Shown here in pieces: positions 45,823-55,937 of a DNA stretch of 64,000 nucleotides. This DNA comes from Limoniibacter endophyticus (GTDB lineage: Bacteria > Pseudomonadota > Alphaproteobacteria > Rhizobiales > Rhizobiaceae). The position numbers were made by a program, and so were the translations under genes. Under the pieces are notes generated by a model that saw only the letters and a list, made by a program, of their open reading frames with translations, did no database searches and was not told the DNA's origin. Where the stretch lies: the NCBI RefSeq assembly GCF_014652835.1, contig NZ_BMZO01000007.1, positions 186,001 through 250,000 on the forward strand, written 5' to 3'. Each line of letters begins with the position of its first letter. Within the stretch, counting starts at the first letter, position 1.

Positions 45823-48800
45823 CCCACCGCAGGGCGAAACTGTTCTCGATTTCGCCCGGTGCACCTTTTTCCCCTACCTTCATCGATGCTCTTGTTTCTG
45901 GGAGGCTGGTTGAAGGGTTCGCGCCAGGAAATGATAGCTTCGCACTGGCGGCGGCAACAATTTATCTTCCTTCGCGTCGTGCCGCCCGATCCTTGCGAGC
46001 CGCTTTCGTGGAACGTTCTGTCGGCAAGGCAGCCCTTCTGCCCACGCTTCGCGTCATCGGCGAGTTCGACAACGACCAGACTATGCTCGAAACTGGCGAG
46101 CATGGCCTTCTGGATATGCCACCCCCTATAGACGCAAACGAGCGTCTGTTACTTCTAGCGCCGCTTGTCAGGGCCTGGAAGCGCCGGCTACCCACCGAGT
46201 TGATGGCTCGCTTCGATGAAGATCTAGTGATCCCGGCCTCGGCCGCTGACGCCATATGGCTGGCGCGAGATCTTTGTGAATTGATGGACGAAGTCGAAAG
46301 CGAGGAAGTAAGCTGGAGCGCGTTGAGTTCCCTCGTTCCAGAAGACCTCGCGACGTGGTGGCAGCTCAGCCTTGATTTTCTTTCCATTGTCTCGGAAGTT
46401 TGGCCTCAAGTGCTGAAGGAGCTCGGCAAGAGCAATTTTTCAGCATACCGTATCGCCACGCTGCGGGCAGAACGCCAACAGCTTGAAACAACCGGCGGCT
46501 TAAGCTCAGGTCCAGTGATTGCCGCCGGCTACATGAGCAGCTTTCCTGCAGCGGCGGAGCTGCTGTCTGCTATCGCCAGATTGCCTCATGGAGCCGTCGT
46601 CCTTCCTGGCCTCGACCCTCATCTGGATCAGTCCGATTGGTCTTCCATGAGCAGCCGTTCACCGGAGCCAGCTTTGTTCGGTCATCCGCAATATGGACTG
46701 GCGCGCTTATTGTCCCGAATGAGACTCGAGCCACGGGATGTCGAGATTATTGGATCAGACAGATCGGATTTGTGTTTTCGCGAGCGCGTACTGAGTGAAG
46801 CGCTAAAGCCAGCCGAAGCCACTGACAGCTGGATTAATATTCGCTCGGAATTCATGCCGGAAGCGCTCCGAGATGCGTTCCGCAACGTCTCCCTTATCGA
46901 GGCCGCTTTTCAGAGAGAGGAAGCCATTGCGATTGCCGCTGCGCTCCGAGATGCCGCTGCAGATCCGGGAAAGCGTGCTGCGCTCGTAACGGGCGATCGC
47001 GATTTGGCGCGTCGTGTCGCCAGCGAATTGGAACGGTTCGGCGTGAAGGCGGACGATTCTGGCGGCATTCCAATGTCCCGAACGTCTCCTGCTGGCTTGC
47101 TGCGTTTGCTGCTGGAAGTTACGCTTCGCCCGGGCGATCCTGTGGCGCTTCTTTCGCTCTTTAAGCATCCATTGCTTTCACTTGGACTCCCGCGCCGTGA
47201 TGTCAGGCGCGCGGGCGAGACGCTCGAACTGATTTTGCTGCGTGGGGGAACGGGCAGGCCTGACATCGGAAATATCGTTCGGGATTTTGACAACCGATTG
47301 AGCTTCCTGGCGGACAGGCCCCATCCGCCTCACTGGTTGAAATTACTTAATGACGACCGGCTTAGTACGGCAAGAAAGGTGGCAGAGGCGCTTTTGAAAG
47401 CGACCATGCCGCTCATCGAATTACGCGGCACAAGCGAAGCCAACGTGGCAGGGATGACCTCCGTTACGGTGGACGTTCTGGAGGAGCTTGGGCGCGGCGA
47501 GGACCAGACACTCGATGAGCTTTATGATGGTGATGCTGGGTCGCGGCTGGCGCAATTTCTTTCGGGCCTCGTGGCCGCGCCGAATGGTCTAGCATTCTCA
47601 GCCTCCGAATGGCCTGACGTCCTTGGGGCACTCATGGCTTCGGAAAGCGTCAAACCTTCCACTTTTGCGGATGAACGCATCGCTATATGGGGCGCTCTCG
47701 AAGCACGTTTACAATCGGTTGATCTGATGATCATCGGGGGCCTGAACGAAGGAAGCTGGCCAAGGCGCGCGCAGAACGGGCGCTTCATGTCGCGAGTCAT
47801 GAAGTCGGGGCTTGAACTTGAACCGCCGGAGAGTCGCATTGGTCTCGCAGCGCATGATTTCTGGATGCTTTCCGGATCGGACAAACTGATCCTTACGCGC
47901 TCGGTGAGAACGGGTGAATCCCCGTCGGTCGCCTCCCGGTGGTTGCAGCGTCTGCTCGCGTTCCTCGGTCCGGATCATGCTCGAGAAATGCGGAAACGGG
48001 GCCAGCAATATATAGATTGGGCGCGGCAGCTCGACCCTGTAGAGAAACGGCAGCCCACTGAACAGCCTTACCCGGTTCCTCCGCTTTCCGCCCGTCCGAA
48101 GTCGTTCTCTGTCACGGAGATCGAAACACTTCGCCGCGACCCTTACGCTCTTTATGCGAGGCGCATCCTGGAGCTCCATGCTCTGGATCCACTGGTGCGT
48201 GATCCTAATGCCGCGGAGCGAGGGACGCTCTTTCACGAGATCATGCATCGTTTCTCGAAAACCTTGCCCGCAAAGGATGATGAGACCGCTCTTGCTGCCT
48301 TGACCGAACTTGGCGGAGACTGTTTTGCGGAGTTGCAATTACCGCCGGATGTTGAGGCGGTTTGGTGGCCGCGTTTCCTTGCCCTGGCGCCCAACATCGT
48401 CGCATGGGAGAGAAGCAGAGCAGATATGACGCGGGCGCTCTATCCCGAAATCAAGTCCGAACGCATTGCTGTCGGGACGACGGAGACGTTGATCAGTGGT
48501 CGCGCGGACCGGGTCGATCTCCTGGTGACGGGCACGGCATCGATTATCGATTACAAGACCGGCTCAAACCCTTCGAAAAAACAGGCATTCTCGCTTGTAT
48601 CCCCGCAACTCGCGCTTGAGGCTGCGCTTCTAGAGCGGGGAGCCTTCCAGGAAATCGGGCGCGTTCAAGCAGATGAGTTGGCGTTCATTCGATTTCGTCC
48701 GAATGGCGCGGTCGAGGTTGAAAACATTCTGACCCAAGCTCGCGAAACAAAGACGGCCTCGCAGCTTGCAGAACAGGCTTGGGAACGCCTGGAGGCAATG

Positions 48801-48947
48801 CTCGAGTTCTATAAGCAGCCGGCATCGGGCTACCGATCACGCATTCTGCCTTTCCGGGAAGGAGATACCGGAGGCGATTATGACCATCTGGCCCGTGTGC
48901 TGGAATGGTCCGCGGGAGCAGATGATTCGGAAGGAAGCGACGAATGA
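45819..48947 (+). CDS. addB: Double-strand break repair protein AddB
   Basis: AddB is the helicase/nuclease subunit paired with AddA in the alphaproteobacterial AddAB complex that processes DNA ends for RecA. The 1042-residue protein has a degenerate N-terminal ATPase part (IYLPSRRAARSLRAAFVER) and a C-terminal PD-(D/E)XK nuclease with SGRADRVDLLVTGTASIIDYKTG. The length is normal for the group. It overlaps its neighbours by four bases at both ends, so addB and addA are produced together. It may contribute the Chi-like recognition surface known from AddB. Confidence 0.95.
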   Translation: MTHRRAKLFSISPGAPFSPTFIDALVSGRLVEGFAPGNDSFALAAATIYLPSRRAARSLRAAFVERSVGKAALLPTLRVIGEFDNDQTMLETGEHGLLDMPPPIDANERLLLLAPLVRAWKRRLPTELMARFDEDLVIPASAADAIWLARDLCELMDEVESEEVSWSALSSLVPEDLATWWQLSLDFLSIVSEVWPQVLKELGKSNFSAYRIATLRAERQQLETTGGLSSGPVIAAGYMSSFPAAAELLSAIARLPHGAVVLPGLDPHLDQSDWSSMSSRSPEPALFGHPQYGLARLLSRMRLEPRDVEIIGSDRSDLCFRERVLSEALKPAEATDSWINIRSEFMPEALRDAFRNVSLIEAAFQREEAIAIAAALRDAAADPGKRAALVTGDRDLARRVASELERFGVKADDSGGIPMSRTSPAGLLRLLLEVTLRPGDPVALLSLFKHPLLSLGLPRRDVRRAGETLELILLRGGTGRPDIGNIVRDFDNRLSFLADRPHPPHWLKLLNDDRLSTARKVAEALLKATMPLIELRGTSEANVAGMTSVTVDVLEELGRGEDQTLDELYDGDAGSRLAQFLSGLVAAPNGLAFSASEWPDVLGALMASESVKPSTFADERIAIWGALEARLQSVDLMIIGGLNEGSWPRRAQNGRFMSRVMKSGLELEPPESRIGLAAHDFWMLSGSDKLILTRSVRTGESPSVASRWLQRLLAFLGPDHAREMRKRGQQYIDWARQLDPVEKRQPTEQPYPVPPLSARPKSFSVTEIETLRRDPYALYARRILELHALDPLVRDPNAAERGTLFHEIMHRFSKTLPAKDDETALAALTELGGDCFAELQLPPDVEAVWWPRFLALAPNIVAWERSRADMTRALYPEIKSERIAVGTTETLISGRADRVDLLVTGTASIIDYKTGSNPSKKQAFSLVSPQLALEAALLERGAFQEIGRVQADELAFIRFRPNGAVEVENILTQARETKTASQLAEQAWERLEAMLEFYKQPASGYRSRILPFREGDTGGDYDHLARVLEWSAGADDSEGSDE

Positions 48948-51900
48948 GCGGACGCCTTATCGTACCTTCGGAGACGTTGGAGAACCAGGCTAGGGCGTCC
49001 GATCCAGGTAATTCCGTGTGGGTCTCCGCAAATGCTGGCTCGGGTAAGACCCATATCCTTTCACAACGCGTGACGCGGCTCTTGTTGGAGGGAACGGACC
49101 CGTCAAAAATACTTTGCCTGACTTACACCCGCGCTGCGGCCGCGAACATGTCCATCCGAATTTTTGCAACCCTCTCGGATTGGGCGCTGATGGAGGACGC
49201 GGCTCTGGCAGAAAAAATTGCTGCTATTGAAGGAAAGCGGCCAGATGCCACGAAAATAAAGCGAGCCCGGCAATTATTTGCCCGAGCGCTTGAAACGCCC
49301 GGCGGACTCAAGATCCAGACGATCCATGCGTTCTGCGAGGCGCTTTTGCATCAATTTCCGCTGGAGGCGAACATTGCCGGCCATTTCCAGATGCTGGATG
49401 CACGCCTGGAACAGGTGCTGATGGCCCAAGCCAGACGGGAAATGATTACAAGCAGTGTAACGGCTGCATCGCCGCCACTGGCGAATGCTTTCGCACATGT
49501 TCTGACGCTAGGGAATGAGGCTGGACTTGATGGCCTTTTGTCGGAGATCGTTGCCAAACGCGACAAGTTGCGCGCCTTCATCGATGATATCCGCGAGGGT
49601 GATGGCTCTTTCGATGCTCTTTACGCAGACTTTGACCTTTCACCCACTGAGGATGAAGCGTCTTTGCTCAGAAGCTTCTGGCCGCTCCGAGACTTTCCAA
49701 ATGCCTTTGCTGCGGCGTTCCTCGATCACGCCCGTTCGCTCGGAAAAGTGAGAGCGGAAGAATTCGCAGCCAGGCTCGTCGCAGCGGGAAATACAGGAAG
49801 TGAAGAAGAACGCTTCTCCATTCTCTGCGGGGCATTTTTGACACAGAAGGGTGAGGCTCGTAACATTTCGGCGCTGCTCCCCAAGGATATGGCGGCGCAT
49901 TATCCTTCTTTTGCCGAAGCGTTCGCTTCGACCGCGGCAAAACTCATCGAAATTCGCGATAAAATTGCCGTCCTAAGAATGTTGAAGGGCACTATCAGCG
50001 CCTTGACGATCGCAGACTGGATGATCGCGAGCTACGAAGAGTTGAAATCGCGGGGGGGTTATCTCGATTTCAATGATCTCATCAGCCGAACGGTGAGGCT
50101 CTTGTCGCGACAGGACGTCAGCGCCTGGGTCCAATACAAGCTGGATCGTGGAATAGATCATATTCTTATCGATGAAGCGCAGGATACGAGTCCGGCGCAG
50201 TGGGAAATAATGCGCCGGCTAACTGAAGAATTCTTCTCCGGCAGTGGATCACGTGACCGGCCCACAAGAACGGTTTTTGCCGTTGGCGATACAAAGCAAT
50301 CGATCTATTCCTTTCAGGGCGCGGATCCTCAGGCGTTCGACGACAACCGGTATCATTTCTCCAAGCAAGTAGAGGCCGCCGGTGGCAAGTTTGAGAATGT
50401 TCGTCTGCGGCATTCCTTTCGTTCAACTGAAGATGTTCTCGCTGCTGTTGATCGCGTCTTCGCTGCCGAGGAAATTCGAGAAGGAGTAAGCCCCGATCCG
50501 ATCGAGCACGCTGCGGTTAGGGCCGGTCACATTGGTCGAGTGGAGCTGTGGCCGTCTATTGGCGCGGAGGCGGCCGAAGAGCCGGATGACTGGACACAAA
50601 GCATCGATCATGCACGGGCACCGGCTATAACGCTCGCACAGGAAATCGCATCCACCATCGCGGGATGGATTGGCGACGGTGATCTCCTTGCTGGGCAAGG
50701 GCGCGTGGTGCGGGCGGGCGATGTTCTGGTCCTGGTCCGTAAGCGGGACAGGTTCGTCAACGCTCTGTCGAGTGCGTTGAAAGCACAAGGAGTAGCGGTC
50801 GCCGGGGCTGACAGAATTAGTCTTCCTGGGCATATTGCAGTGCAGGATCTCGCCGCGCTTGGCCGGTTTCTGCTTCAACCCGAGGATGACCTTTCGCTTG
50901 CCTCGGTTCTGAAGAGCCCGATCTTCGATCTTGACGATAACGACTTGATGACGCTGGCTATCGGCCGGCGCTCTACATTGTATCGGTCCCTGCGAGACAA
51001 GGCTCAATACAACCTTCGATTCGAAAAGGTTGCGGCCGACCTCCAGCGTTGGTCGAGCGAGGCTGCTTTTCGTCCTGTGTTCGAATTCTACTCTGCGCTT
51101 CTGGGGCGTGATGGCCTACGGGCAAAGCTGAGTGCACGGTTGGGACCAGAGACATCGGATGTTCTCGATGAATTTCTCGCTTTTGCTATTGCAGAAGAGC
51201 AGACTGGCTTGCCGGGTTTAGACGCGTTCCTGCAGACGTTGCAGTCGGCGGCCCCGGAAATAAAGCGCGAGATGGATCAGACGCGCAATGAAGTGCGGAT
51301 CATGACCGCACATGCCTCAAAGGGCCTTGAAGCGCCTGTCGTATTTCTGGTCGATAGCGGCTCTGCGCCGTTTTCAAACCAGCATTTGCCTAAACTGCTT
51401 CCATTCTCGTCACAAACAGGGCTCTGGCGCGGGGAGGGGTTTCTCTGGAATGTCGGCAAAATCGTCTCGAACGATTTTTCCGGCCAACTTTCAGAGCGCA
51501 TCAAGCAGGCTGCGCGTGAAGAATATAACCGACTGCTCTATGTGGGCATGACACGGGCGGAAGACCGGCTTATTGTATGTGGCTATCACGGAAAGCGAGA
51601 GCCTGCGACCGCGAACTGGCATTCTCTGGTGAAGCGGGCTTTGGCGGACGAAACCGTGGTTAGTCGCGTGACCAATCCATACACCGGGAGGGAAGCCCTT
51701 CGTTTCGAGATAGATGATACTCGTCGACCTCTGCCGGTAGAGCAGAAAGAGCGGCAGGAGGCCGCGTCGATGGCGCCTTTGCCAGAGAGTTTCTCACAAC
51801 CCTATCCCTCCGAGCCGCCGCTGCCTCGGCCATTATCGCCTTCCGGGGCAATAGCGCTCATCGATGAACCTGAAGAGGTTGCTCCATCGGAGAAATCACC

Positions 51901-52432
51901 GGTGATGAAGGATAGCCCCGATAGAAGCTTCGCTATTGAACGTGGCGTTGCCATGCACAGATTGCTGCAGTTTTTGCCGGGGCTTGAGACGCAGGATCGT
52001 GAGATGCGGGGGTATTCATTTCTCGAGAAGGCTGGAGCTGCATGGCCGGGCGGATGGAGAGAGAATGCCCTTTCATCGGTTATGGCCATTATAAGCGACC
52101 CGCGGTACCAGTTCATGTTTTCTCCGGCGTCGCGGGCGGAAGTCTCCCTGATGGGTACGTTGCTGATCAAAGGTCGACCTCGCATGGTATCAGGAAAGGT
52201 GGACAGGATCAGCGTGAGCGAAGATCGGGTGAGCATAGTCGATTACAAGACCGGACAACCCGTCCCTTCAGATATTTCGGAAGTTGCGCCGGCCTATCGG
52301 CTCCAAATGGCACTGTATCGCGCAGTCCTGCGTCAGATTTACCCGGGCAGGCCGATCGACGCCTATCTCCTTTATACGAGGGAGCCGAGCATGATACTGT
52401 TGCCGTCAGAATCTGATCCCGCCTTCGATTGA
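48944..52432 (+). CDS. addA: Double-strand break repair helicase AddA
   Basis: AddA is a UvrD-family helicase with a C-terminal nuclease domain. The 1162-residue protein has Walker A SANAGSGKTHILSQRV near the N-terminus, helicase motif II IDEAQDTSPAQW, motif VI YVGMTRAEDRL and the nuclease motif VSIVDYKTGQP. It overlaps addB by four bases. In many relatives trxA follows addA; here the next gene is a glutathione transferase. The protein is complete and without frameshift. Confidence 0.96.
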   Translation: MSGRLIVPSETLENQARASDPGNSVWVSANAGSGKTHILSQRVTRLLLEGTDPSKILCLTYTRAAAANMSIRIFATLSDWALMEDAALAEKIAAIEGKRPDATKIKRARQLFARALETPGGLKIQTIHAFCEALLHQFPLEANIAGHFQMLDARLEQVLMAQARREMITSSVTAASPPLANAFAHVLTLGNEAGLDGLLSEIVAKRDKLRAFIDDIREGDGSFDALYADFDLSPTEDEASLLRSFWPLRDFPNAFAAAFLDHARSLGKVRAEEFAARLVAAGNTGSEEERFSILCGAFLTQKGEARNISALLPKDMAAHYPSFAEAFASTAAKLIEIRDKIAVLRMLKGTISALTIADWMIASYEELKSRGGYLDFNDLISRTVRLLSRQDVSAWVQYKLDRGIDHILIDEAQDTSPAQWEIMRRLTEEFFSGSGSRDRPTRTVFAVGDTKQSIYSFQGADPQAFDDNRYHFSKQVEAAGGKFENVRLRHSFRSTEDVLAAVDRVFAAEEIREGVSPDPIEHAAVRAGHIGRVELWPSIGAEAAEEPDDWTQSIDHARAPAITLAQEIASTIAGWIGDGDLLAGQGRVVRAGDVLVLVRKRDRFVNALSSALKAQGVAVAGADRISLPGHIAVQDLAALGRFLLQPEDDLSLASVLKSPIFDLDDNDLMTLAIGRRSTLYRSLRDKAQYNLRFEKVAADLQRWSSEAAFRPVFEFYSALLGRDGLRAKLSARLGPETSDVLDEFLAFAIAEEQTGLPGLDAFLQTLQSAAPEIKREMDQTRNEVRIMTAHASKGLEAPVVFLVDSGSAPFSNQHLPKLLPFSSQTGLWRGEGFLWNVGKIVSNDFSGQLSERIKQAAREEYNRLLYVGMTRAEDRLIVCGYHGKREPATANWHSLVKRALADETVVSRVTNPYTGREALRFEIDDTRRPLPVEQKERQEAASMAPLPESFSQPYPSEPPLPRPLSPSGAIALIDEPEEVAPSEKSPVMKDSPDRSFAIERGVAMHRLLQFLPGLETQDREMRGYSFLEKAGAAWPGGWRENALSSVMAIISDPRYQFMFSPASRAEVSLMGTLLIKGRPRMVSGKVDRISVSEDRVSIVDYKTGQPVPSDISEVAPAYRLQMALYRAVLRQIYPGRPIDAYLLYTREPSMILLPSESDPAFD

Positions 52433-52448
52433 AGGCAAGGAGGTTGCA

Positions 52449-53075
52449 ATGGCTGAGGATATTGTTCTCTACACCCACCCATTCTCACGCGGACGCATCA
52501 TTCGTTGGATGCTGGAGGAAATCGGCGCACCCTATAAAACCGAGATCATGAATTTCGGTGCTGGCATGAAGAGTGCTGATTATCTGTCGATAAATCCGAT
52601 GGGAAAAGTTCCAGCCATTGTTCATGGCAAAAAAATCGTGACGGAATGCGCTGCCATTTGTGCTTATCTCGCTGACGCGTTCCCGGAGAGGGATCTGGCA
52701 CCTGCTCCTGAAGATCGTGCGGATTACTATCGTTGGATGTTTTTCGCAGCCGGCCCTTTGGAGGCGGCCATCTCAAATAAGGCGCTGGGTTTCAAGGTGC
52801 CGGACGACCGCCGCACCATGATCGGCTATGGCAGCTTTGAGGATGTGGTAGATACGTTGGAAGCGGCTTTGAAGGGAAAGGACTATATAGCAGCCGGACG
52901 CTTCACGGCTGCGGACGTCTATGTCGGTTCGCATATCGGGTGGGGTTTGCAATTTGGTACGCTGGAAAAACGTGCCGAATTCCAGCGCTATCTCGGTGGA
53001 CTTGCGAAGCGGCCCGCATTTCAACGCGCCACGCAGCTTGATGACGAAGCGGCGAAAAATCTGGAGAAGAACTGA
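52449..53075 (+). CDS. Glutathione S-transferase family protein
   Basis: The 208-residue protein has an N-terminal thioredoxin-fold domain with a potential catalytic Ser in HPFSRGRIIRWMLEEIGAP, the cis-Pro segment MGKVPAIVHG, and a helical C-terminal domain with TAADVYVGSHIGWG. It is cytoplasmic. Family members conjugate glutathione or act on peroxides; the substrate is not evident. It starts 16 bases after addA and ends in a hairpin shared with the convergent mutS gene. It replaces the thioredoxin gene commonly found after addA. Confidence 0.88.
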   Translation: MAEDIVLYTHPFSRGRIIRWMLEEIGAPYKTEIMNFGAGMKSADYLSINPMGKVPAIVHGKKIVTECAAICAYLADAFPERDLAPAPEDRADYYRWMFFAAGPLEAAISNKALGFKVPDDRRTMIGYGSFEDVVDTLEAALKGKDYIAAGRFTAADVYVGSHIGWGLQFGTLEKRAEFQRYLGGLAKRPAFQRATQLDDEAAKNLEKN

Positions 53076-53097
53076 CGTGATAAAGCGTCAGTTCTTC
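53066..53097. terminator. Bidirectional terminator overlapping the stops of the GST gene and mutS
   Basis: GAAGAACTGACG (53066-53077) and CGTCAGTTCTTC (53086-53097) form a perfect 12-bp stem with an eight-base loop. T-runs follow on the right. The GST stop lies in the left arm and the mutS stop in the right arm, so the hairpin is also coding sequence. Confidence 0.85.
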
Positions 53098-55820
53098 TTT
53101 TTATCCGCAACCGCCTTGAGGCGGTAGAGCGCGTCGAGTGCCTCGCGAGGGCTCAAGTCATCAGGATTGACGGAGGAGAGCACGACACGTAGCTCATCCG
53201 CCTGTGGAACGGTCTGCTGACGCTTGGTTTCCGCTACGCTGAATAGCGGCAAATCATCGACCAGCTTGTCGGCCTTGCCAGAATCCTCGCCTTCTTCCAA
53301 TTGATGCAGAACCGCACGTGCACGTTCCACGACAGCATCCGGCAAGCCAGCCAGTCGCGCCACCTGGACGCCATAGGAGCGATCTGCCGCCCCTTTCGCA
53401 ATTTCATGGAGGAAGATGACCTCGCCGTTCCATTCCTTCACGCGCATCGTGACATTATCCAGACGAGCGAGTTTCTGCGAAAGCGCGGTCATCTCGTGGA
53501 AATGTGTCGCAAATAGCGAGCGGCAGCGGTTCTGTTCATGCAGAAACTCGACAGTTGCCCAGGCGATGGAGAGGCCGTCGAATGTTGAGGTGCCTCGTCC
53601 AATTTCGTCGAGGATGACTAGCGCTCGTTCGCTCGCTTGATTGAGAATAGCAGCTGTTTCCACCATTTCGACCATGAAGGTCGAGCGACCGCGCGCCAGA
53701 TCGTCGGATGCGCCGACGCGTGAGAACAGCCGATCGACAATGCCGATTTGGGCCGAACGAGCCGGAACGTATGAACCCATCTGCGCTAGGATGGCGATCA
53801 GGGCGTTCTGGCGCAGAAAGGTCGATTTACCGCCCATGTTCGGACCGGTCAGCAGCCAGATAGCGCCATTCGTGGTTCCGGCAGGCGGTGATAGATCGCA
53901 GTCATTGGCAACGAATGGCGTTTCGGCTTGTCGTTGCAGTGCCTGTTCCACGACGGGATGGCGGCCGCCCTCGATTGCGAAGGCCATGCTGTCGTCGACC
54001 GTGGGGCGACAATAATTCTGGCTCACCGCAAGATGGGCAAGCGCGACGGAAACGTCCGCCACGGCGAGTGCGTTCGCCGCTGATCGTAATGCGTCGGCGT
54101 GTGAGACTGCTTCCATCTGCAGCTTCTCGAAGATTTCCAGTTCGAGCGTGAGGGCGCGACCTGCCGCATTGGCGATTTTGCTCTCAAGGTCCGCCAATTC
54201 CGGAGTGGTAAAGCGCATTGCATTTACCATGGTCTGGCGGTGAATGAAGCGCGCTTTCATTTCCGGTGAACCGATCAAGGCCTCCCCATGTGTGGCGTTC
54301 ACCTCGATGTAATAGCCCAGCATGTTATTGTGCCGGATCTTAAGCGCGCGGATACTCGTTTCTTCGACCAGTGCACGTTCCATTTCGGCGATAACGCGGC
54401 GGGATTCGTCGCGCAAAGCACGCATTTCGTCGAGTTCGGTCAGATAGCCCTTCGCGCAGAAGCCGCCGTCGCGCTTTAGAAGGGGGAGGTCCTCGTCCAG
54501 GGCGCTTTGGAGATGGGAGAGGAAGTCAGCGGGAAGCCTACTCAGTGTTTCTCGAACCCGATCGAGTTCTGCCGGCAAATTACGGCCATCAAGTCTGGAC
54601 TGAACCGACGTGGAAACCATGAGACCTTCGCGAAGCGCAGCGAGATCACGTGGGCCGCCTCGATTGAGCGCTAGCCGGGAAAGCGCGCGCGCGATGTCCG
54701 GAGCCGATTTCAAAAGCGCACGAAGCGCCTCACACAGATCCGGCTCGTGCAGGAGAAAATCTATCGTATCCAGCCGCTGGGTGATTTCCTCGGTTTTTGT
54801 GAGCGGTGCCATCAGGCGTTCCGCCAGCAGACGGGCACCCGGTCCGGTCACGGTGCAATCAATTGCCTTGAAAAGCGATCCTTCCCTCTTGCCAGATAGG
54901 GTACGTAGAAGCTCGAGGTTGGCGCGCGTGGCGGGATCGATGAACATGGTGGAGCCAATATGCTCTCGTTCGGGTCTCGCAAGGGGAGGGCGCTCTCCGA
55001 TTTGAGTTTTTTCCACATAGGCGATTGCGGCAGAGATTGCCGCCAGCTCCACGCGCGAGAACGCACCAAAACTATCCACCGTTGAGACGTCGTAGAAGCG
55101 CGCAATTCGGCCGGCAGCAGCACTGGAATCAAAGAGTATTGCAGGTTGGGGAACCGCGACGCGCCCGAGCATGTCCATCAGGCCGCGCAATTTCGGATCG
55201 TGAAACACAGTGTCGGCAACGATAAGCTCCCTTGGGTCGACGCGGAAAATGTCCGACGAGAGCTGGTCTCCATTGCTTTCGCAGACACGAAACACACCGG
55301 TTGAGATATCGATCCAGGCGAGAGCGAAAAGGTCGTCGTCGCTACTGCCTTTGAGCCTTGCGAGGGCCATCAGGAAGTTCGACTGCGAAGGTTCCAGAAG
55401 CTTGTCTTCCGTCAGCGTACCAGGTGTCACCAGTCGAACCACGTCGCGACGTACCACCGATTTCGCACCGCGTTTCTTTGCTTCTGCAGGGTCTTCCACC
55501 TGCTCGCAAACCGCAACCCGATGGCCAAGAGCAATCAGCTTCTGCAGATAGTCGTCTGCGGCATGCATCGGCACACCGCACATGGGAATATCTTCCCCTT
55601 GATGCTTGCCGCGTTTCGTCAGGGTGATGCCAAGCGCTCGTGAGGCGATCTCCGCGTCATCGAAGAAAAGTTCGTAGAAATCGCCCATCCGGTAGAAGAG
55701 AAGCGAGTCCGGATTGGCGTTCTTGATTTCGATAAACTGCTCGATCATGGGCGTCGCACCGGTCTTGTCCAGAACGGTGGAAGGTTTCGTTGGAATGTCT
55801 ATGATCGTCTGGTCGTTCAC
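53088..55820 (-). CDS. mutS: DNA mismatch repair protein MutS
   Basis: MutS recognises mismatches and starts repair with MutL. The 910-residue protein has the mismatch-binding domain with [15 protein letters not shown] (conserved Phe-X-Glu: F and E in the GDFYE segment), connector and lever domains, and the ATPase with [13 protein letters not shown] and the [13 protein letters not shown] Walker B. The start is a GTG at 55820; an ATG at 55748 is a shorter alternative. It converges with the GST gene and diverges from the malic enzyme. Confidence 0.96.
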   Translation of the reverse strand: MNDQTIIDIPTKPSTVLDKTGATPMIEQFIEIKNANPDSLLFYRMGDFYELFFDDAEIASRALGITLTKRGKHQGEDIPMCGVPMHAADDYLQKLIALGHRVAVCEQVEDPAEAKKRGAKSVVRRDVVRLVTPGTLTEDKLLEPSQSNFLMALARLKGSSDDDLFALAWIDISTGVFRVCESNGDQLSSDIFRVDPRELIVADTVFHDPKLRGLMDMLGRVAVPQPAILFDSSAAAGRIARFYDVSTVDSFGAFSRVELAAISAAIAYVEKTQIGERPPLARPEREHIGSTMFIDPATRANLELLRTLSGKREGSLFKAIDCTVTGPGARLLAERLMAPLTKTEEITQRLDTIDFLLHEPDLCEALRALLKSAPDIARALSRLALNRGGPRDLAALREGLMVSTSVQSRLDGRNLPAELDRVRETLSRLPADFLSHLQSALDEDLPLLKRDGGFCAKGYLTELDEMRALRDESRRVIAEMERALVEETSIRALKIRHNNMLGYYIEVNATHGEALIGSPEMKARFIHRQTMVNAMRFTTPELADLESKIANAAGRALTLELEIFEKLQMEAVSHADALRSAANALAVADVSVALAHLAVSQNYCRPTVDDSMAFAIEGGRHPVVEQALQRQAETPFVANDCDLSPPAGTTNGAIWLLTGPNMGGKSTFLRQNALIAILAQMGSYVPARSAQIGIVDRLFSRVGASDDLARGRSTFMVEMVETAAILNQASERALVILDEIGRGTSTFDGLSIAWATVEFLHEQNRCRSLFATHFHEMTALSQKLARLDNVTMRVKEWNGEVIFLHEIAKGAADRSYGVQVARLAGLPDAVVERARAVLHQLEEGEDSGKADKLVDDLPLFSVAETKRQQTVPQADELRVVLSSVNPDDLSPREALDALYRLKAVADKKKN

Positions 55821-55937
55821 GCGGGATGCTCGTAAAAACTCGAATTGAAAAGAAGAAGGTTTACGTCACCGCACTCTAGCCCTATTCCATAGCGCTCTTA
55901 AACGGCATCGACGGCATTAGCGAGGTTTTCCACGGCC

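Noticed and set aside
50249-50256. TCACGTGA inside addA
   Set aside because: Only the eight-base core of parS is present and the flanks do not match TGTTTCACGTGAAACA.
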